From positions 62,001-126,000 of the forward strand of contig NZ_JAPSLK010000016.1 in the NCBI RefSeq assembly GCF_031180885.1: DNA of 64,000 nt, written 5' to 3'. Shown piece after piece: positions 60,743-64,000 of the stretch (positions within the stretch are counted from its first letter, which is position 1; every line of letters starts with the position of its first letter). The DNA comes from Saccharothrix sp. (GTDB lineage Bacteria > Actinomycetota > Actinomycetes > Mycobacteriales > Pseudonocardiaceae). The notes below the pieces were generated by a model that saw only the letters and a list, made by a program, of their open reading frames with translations, ran no database searches and was not told the DNA's origin. The position numbers were made by a program, and so were the translations under genes.

Positions 60743-61338
60743 CGGTCCTCCACGGTGAGAGCGGCGAGCGGTACGACCTCGGGACGCTGGGCGAACATCC
60801 GGCCGAGCCGAGCCTTGGCCTTGCTGACCCGGGACCGGACGCTGACCTCGGCGATGCCCAGCACGGCCGCCGCGTCCTGGTAGGACACGCCGGACCACAC
60901 GCACAGGGCCAGCGCCTCGCGCTCGCTGCGCGGCAACCGGTTCACGGCCTCCAGCAACTGCCGCATCCGGTGCTGGTCGTCGACCCGTTCGGCGACCAGG
61001 TCGGCGTGGTCGGGCACCCGGTCCTCCACCGGGACGCGGTGGAACAGCCGCAGCCGCCGCGCCGCCGAGCGCCGGTCGCTGCGCACCACGTTGGTGGCCA
61101 CGGCCAGCAGCCACGGCAGGGCCGAGTCGCGCTCCAGCCGCAGCCGGTCCCGCTTGCGCCAGGCCAGCAGGAACGTGGCCTGGAGGTGGTCCTCGGCGGC
61201 GGCCCAGGACGCGGTGAGCCGGAAGCAGTGGTTGTAGACCGCCTTGGCGTGCCGGTCGAACAGCACCCCGAAGGCGTGCCCGCTGCCCGCCGCGGCCTGG
61301 GCCCACAGCGCGCGGTCGTCGGGGTCTTCGGTCGTCAT
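60739..61338 (-). CDS. ECF RNA polymerase sigma factor
   Basis: 199 residues. ATG 61338 with GAAGAGG upstream. Sigma region 2 at about 25-95 (HAFGVLFDRHAKAVYNHCFRL split over 18-38; WLLAVATNVVRSDRR) and region 4 at about 125-180 (LPRSEREALALCVWSGVSYQ). It belongs to the SigE-like actinobacterial ECFs with a coupled single-pass membrane protein gene. The promoter would lie in the short spacer to the divergent DUF6891 gene. Confidence 0.93.
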   Translation of the reverse strand: MTTEDPDDRALWAQAAAGSGHAFGVLFDRHAKAVYNHCFRLTASWAAAEDHLQATFLLAWRKRDRLRLERDSALPWLLAVATNVVRSDRRSAARRLRLFHRVPVEDRVPDHADLVAERVDDQHRMRQLLEAVNRLPRSEREALALCVWSGVSYQDAAAVLGIAEVSVRSRVSKAKARLGRMFAQRPEVVPLAALTVEDR

Positions 61339-61405
61339 GCCTCTTCGTGCCCGCCGGGAGGGGATGTGTTGCCGCCCAGTTTCGTCGGTGCCGGTTTTGT
61401 CGGGG

Positions 61406-62005
61406 ATGGCCGGCAGGATTCCGCGGGTGGAGAACACGAACGACAAGCCGCTGCCCGAGGACGTCCGCGCCGAGGCGGTGGAGTTCGCCCTGGAACTGGT
61501 CCACGGCGGGTTCCGCTCCCGCGAGGAGATCGTCTTCAACGTGCTCGACCACGTAGAGGACGTGCTGCCGGAGTCGGAGGTGACCGCGACGGTGGACCGG
61601 CTGTGGGCGGCGCGGGTGGCCGAGCAGGCGGGCTGGCCCGCGACCACCGACGTCGACCGGCTGCTCACCGCCTTCGAGAAGCTGGACGTGCAGGGCGTGG
61701 TGGCGCGGGCGGACTTCGCGTGCTGCCGGTCGTGCGGGCTGGCCGAGATCGGGGACGAGGCCGGGCCGGGCGCCCGCGGGTTCGTGTTCTTCCACCAGCA
61801 GGACACCGTCCGGGCGGTCGCCGGCGGCGGGTTGTACCTGGCCTACGGGGCGCTGCCGGGCTCGCCGGACGACACCGCCGCGGTGGGCCGGGAGGTGGTC
61901 GCGGCGCTGCGGGCGGTCGGCCTGCCGGTGGAGTGGGACGGTTCGCCCGACACGCGCATCCACGTCGAGCCCCTGGACTGGCGGGCCCGGCTGCCGGTCG
62001 GCTGA
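61406..62005 (+). CDS. DUF6891 family protein
   Basis: 199 residues from ATG 61406; GTG 61427 with AGGA upstream is an alternative. Soluble, acidic protein with an N-terminal helical half (FRSREEIVFNVLDHVEDVL) and a C-terminal half containing CCRSCGLAEIGDE and FVFFHQQDT, characteristic of DUF6891. The CC-x2-C cluster might bind metal. Function unknown. Divergent from the ECF sigma factor. A 13-bp piece including its stop is repeated 27 bp downstream (61997-62009, 62024-62036). Confidence 0.75.
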   Translation: MAGRIPRVENTNDKPLPEDVRAEAVEFALELVHGGFRSREEIVFNVLDHVEDVLPESEVTATVDRLWAARVAEQAGWPATTDVDRLLTAFEKLDVQGVVARADFACCRSCGLAEIGDEAGPGARGFVFFHQQDTVRAVAGGGLYLAYGALPGSPDDTAAVGREVVAALRAVGLPVEWDGSPDTRIHVEPLDWRARLPVG

Positions 62006-62081
62006 GCGGCGGCGAGCGGCGCTGTCGGCTGAGCGGCCCAGTCCCGGTACGCGACCCGGAGTACCGAAACGCTGACCTGCG

Positions 62082-62095
62082 CGGAAACGCTCCCA
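62082..62095. promoter_or_regulatory. CebR-like half-site before GH3 gene
   Basis: CGGAAACGCTCCCA, read on the minus strand TGGGAGCGTTTCCG, keeps one perfect CebR half (TGGGAGCG) with a degenerate second half, 73 bases upstream of the GH3 start. A -35-like TTGACC follows at 62103-62108. Confidence 0.5.
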
Positions 62096-62168
62096 CGAAA
62101 CTCTTGACCGAGACAGTGGGGCCGATCAGGATCGGGCGCGACAAAGCCGTCGAGGAACGGACGAACCG

Positions 62169-64000
62169 ATGTCCCGCACACGTCGCAGACACCTGAGCGC
62201 CCTGCTCGCCGCCGCGGTCCTGACCTCGGTGACGTCGGCGGTCGCGACCGCCGAGCCCGAGTCGCGGCAGCCCGTGGTCGGCGAACCCCGCACCGAGCAC
62301 GGCTGCGCCCGGATCGAGAAGACCCTGCCCGCGCTGCCCGACTGGCCGAAGGTGACCAGCCGGGTCAAGTCGTCACCGGGCGACGAGCGCCGGATCAAGC
62401 AGATCGTCGAGGGCATGACGCTGGCCGAGAAGGTCGGCCAGATGACCCAGCCGGAGATCGGCGCGATCACCCCGGACGAGGTGCGCGAGTACCACATCGG
62501 GTCGGTCCTCAACGGCGGCGGCTCGTGGCCGAACCGGGACAAGCACGCCTCCCCGCAGGCGTGGCTGGACCTCGCCGACGCGTACTGGAACGCGTCCAAG
62601 GCCACCCGCACCGGCATCCCGGTGGTCTGGGGCATCGACGCCGTCCACGGCAACAACAACGTCTACGGCGCCACGCTCTTCCCGCACAACATCGGCCTGG
62701 GCGCGGCGCACGACCCGTGCCTGATCCGGGACATCTCGAAGGCGACCGCCGACCAGGTCCGGGCCACCGGCCAGGACTGGGCGTTCGCGCCGACCCTGGC
62801 CGTGGTCCGCGACGACCGCTGGGGCCGCACCTACGAGGGCTACTCGGAGGACCCGCGGATCACCCGCGCCTACGGCTACGAGGCCGTGAAGGGCCTTCAG
62901 GGCGACAGCCGCCGCCGGGTCGACGTGCTGGCCACCGCCAAGCACTTCATCGGCGACGGCGGCACGATCGGCGGCAAGGACCAGGGCGTGAACCCGTCGT
63001 CCGAGGCCGAGATGATCAACCTGCACGGCCAGGGCTACTACGGCGCGCTCGCGGCCGGCGCCCAGACCGTCATGGTGTCGTTCAACAGCTGGACCAACAC
63101 GGACCTGGGCATCAACGAGGGCAAGCTGCACGGCTCCAAGCTGGCCGTGAACGACATCCTCAAGGGCAAGATCGGCTTCGACGGCCTGGTGGTCTCCGAC
63201 TGGAACGGCCACGGCCAGGTCGCCGGCTGCACCAACGCCAGCTGCCCGCAGGCGGTCAACGCCGGCATCGACGTCTTCATGGTGCCCAACGACTGGAAGG
63301 CGTTCATCGCCAACACGATCGCGCAGGTCGAGGCGGGCGAGATCCCGATGTCCCGCATCGACGACGCGGTCACCCGCATCCTGCGCGTCAAGCTGCGCAG
63401 CGGCGTCCTGGACGGGGTCAAGCCGTCCGAGCGCGAGCACGCCGGGTCGCAGGACGCGTTGGAGGCCAAGCGACTCGCCCGCGAGGCGGTCCGCAGGTCC
63501 CAGGTGCTGCTGAAGAACAACAACCGCGTGCTGCCGCTTTCCCCGCGCGCCAAGGTGTTGGTCGTCGGCAAGAGCGCGGACAGCATGCAGAACCAGACCG
63601 GCGGCTGGACGCTGTCCTGGCAGGGCACCGGCAACACCAACGCCGACTTCCCCAACGGCACCACGGTTCTCGGCGGGCTGCGGGAGGCGCTGGGCGCGGA
63701 GAACGTGGTGTTCTCCGAGACCGGTGACGTCGACCCGGCGGGCTTCGACGCGGTGATCGCGGTGATCGGCGAGACCCCGTACGCCGAGGGCGTGGGCGAC
63801 ATCGGCAAGCGCTCGCTGGAGGCGGCCAAGCTGTACCCGCAGGACCTGGCCGTGCTGGACAAGGTCCGCGGCAAGGGCGCGCCGGTCGTCACCGTCTACA
63901 TCTCGGGCCGTCCGCTGCACGTCAACAAGGAACTCAACCGCTCCGACGCGTTCGTGGCGGCGTTCCTGCCCGGCACCGAGGGCGGCGGCGTGGCGGACCT
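62169..64000 (+). CDS. Secreted GH3 beta-glucosidase/exo-glucanase, 3' end outside window
   Basis: Exported glycoside hydrolase family 3 enzyme; 610 codons are present and the frame is open to the end of the window. ATG 62169. Signal peptide ends near VATA (about 28). The (beta/alpha)8 domain includes GIPVVWGIDAVHGNN, KHFIGDGGT and the nucleophile D344 in LVVSDWNGH; the second alpha/beta domain is under way (VLLKNNNRVLPL, TGGWTLSWQGTGN). This pattern matches secreted exo-1,3/1,4-glucosidases (ExoI-like). The CebR-like half-site and the nearby LPMO suggest a joint role in cellulose use. Confidence 0.93.
   Translation, partial: MSRTRRRHLSALLAAAVLTSVTSAVATAEPESRQPVVGEPRTEHGCARIEKTLPALPDWPKVTSRVKSSPGDERRIKQIVEGMTLAEKVGQMTQPEIGAITPDEVREYHIGSVLNGGGSWPNRDKHASPQAWLDLADAYWNASKATRTGIPVVWGIDAVHGNNNVYGATLFPHNIGLGAAHDPCLIRDISKATADQVRATGQDWAFAPTLAVVRDDRWGRTYEGYSEDPRITRAYGYEAVKGLQGDSRRRVDVLATAKHFIGDGGTIGGKDQGVNPSSEAEMINLHGQGYYGALAAGAQTVMVSFNSWTNTDLGINEGKLHGSKLAVNDILKGKIGFDGLVVSDWNGHGQVAGCTNASCPQAVNAGIDVFMVPNDWKAFIANTIAQVEAGEIPMSRIDDAVTRILRVKLRSGVLDGVKPSEREHAGSQDALEAKRLAREAVRRSQVLLKNNNRVLPLSPRAKVLVVGKSADSMQNQTGGWTLSWQGTGNTNADFPNGTTVLGGLREALGAENVVFSETGDVDPAGFDAVIAVIGETPYAEGVGDIGKRSLEAAKLYPQDLAVLDKVRGKGAPVVTVYISGRPLHVNKELNRSDAFVAAFLPGTEGGGVAD

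Overview
The window is high-GC DNA with GTG starts, GTGA/ATGA stop-start overlaps, AGGAGG-type ribosome sites, secreted carbohydrate-active enzymes and several ECF sigma factors. This suggests a soil actinomycete, probably of the Pseudonocardiales (Saccharothrix/Lentzea/Actinosynnema-like); the taxon is inferred. I saw no rRNA, tRNA, CRISPR array, integrase or transposase.

Layout. 1-5 kb: 3' part of a secreted subtilisin-family protease, a PIG-L deacetylase, a lipoprotein resembling a free-standing protease propeptide, and an MscS channel. 5-7.2 kb: TetR regulator with twin operators, an internally deleted PDR/VanB reductase and an EphD-like hydrolase. 7.1-10.2 kb: a two-component system with a membrane protein. 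10.3-15.1 kb: RecD2 helicase, then an ECF sigma factor overlapping a DHA2 exporter. 15.1-21.4 kb: a 15-bp minisatellite, a MerR regulator, secreted M14 carboxypeptidase, secreted GH18 chitinase behind two DasR-like sites, and a secreted serine hydrolase. 21.4-28.4 kb: Gfo/Idh/MocA dehydrogenase and UPF0303 protein opposite a ROK regulator, PP2C phosphatase, ArsR regulator opposite a mini-P450/PEP-mutase fusion, and an alginate-lyase-family protein behind a third DasR-like site. 28.4-36.3 kb: MFS and PepSY membrane proteins, a frameshifted FAD monooxygenase, and a tiny secreted peptide facing a LuxR/LAL regulator. 36.3-43 kb: AraC regulator, DinB protein, an ECF42-type sigma/YciI/DoxX operon (doxX broken by a 29-bp duplication) and two broken flavin monooxygenases. 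43-57.2 kb: a galacto-manno-oligosaccharide use locus (ROK repressor, four-gene oligopeptide-type ABC importer, GH36 alpha-galactosidase, GH2 beta-mannosidase, LacI-like sensor, aldo/keto reductase, ROK sugar kinase). 57.2-64 kb: AA10 LPMO behind a perfect CebR box, a deaminase, an F420-type oxidoreductase, an Lrp regulator, a sigma/putative anti-sigma pair, a DUF6891 protein and the 5' part of a secreted GH3 glucosidase.

How it fits together. Much of the window serves extracellular polymer use: protein (S8, M14), chitin (GH18 under probable DasR control), cellulose or chitin (AA10 and GH3 with CebR-like sites) and galactomannan. An identical 13-mer lies in front of both the ABC importer and the GH36/GH2 pair, tying these units into one likely ROK regulon.

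Two unusual themes recur. First, short GC-rich tandem repeats have expanded in genes and spacers, and in one case broke a gene. Second, flavin-linked oxidative genes are decaying by homopolymer indels and in-frame deletions. The most novel-looking items are the small secreted peptide opposite the LAL regulator, the mini-P450 fusion, two copies of a nested-palindrome repeat, and a hairpin holding the start codon of the ECF42 sigma gene.
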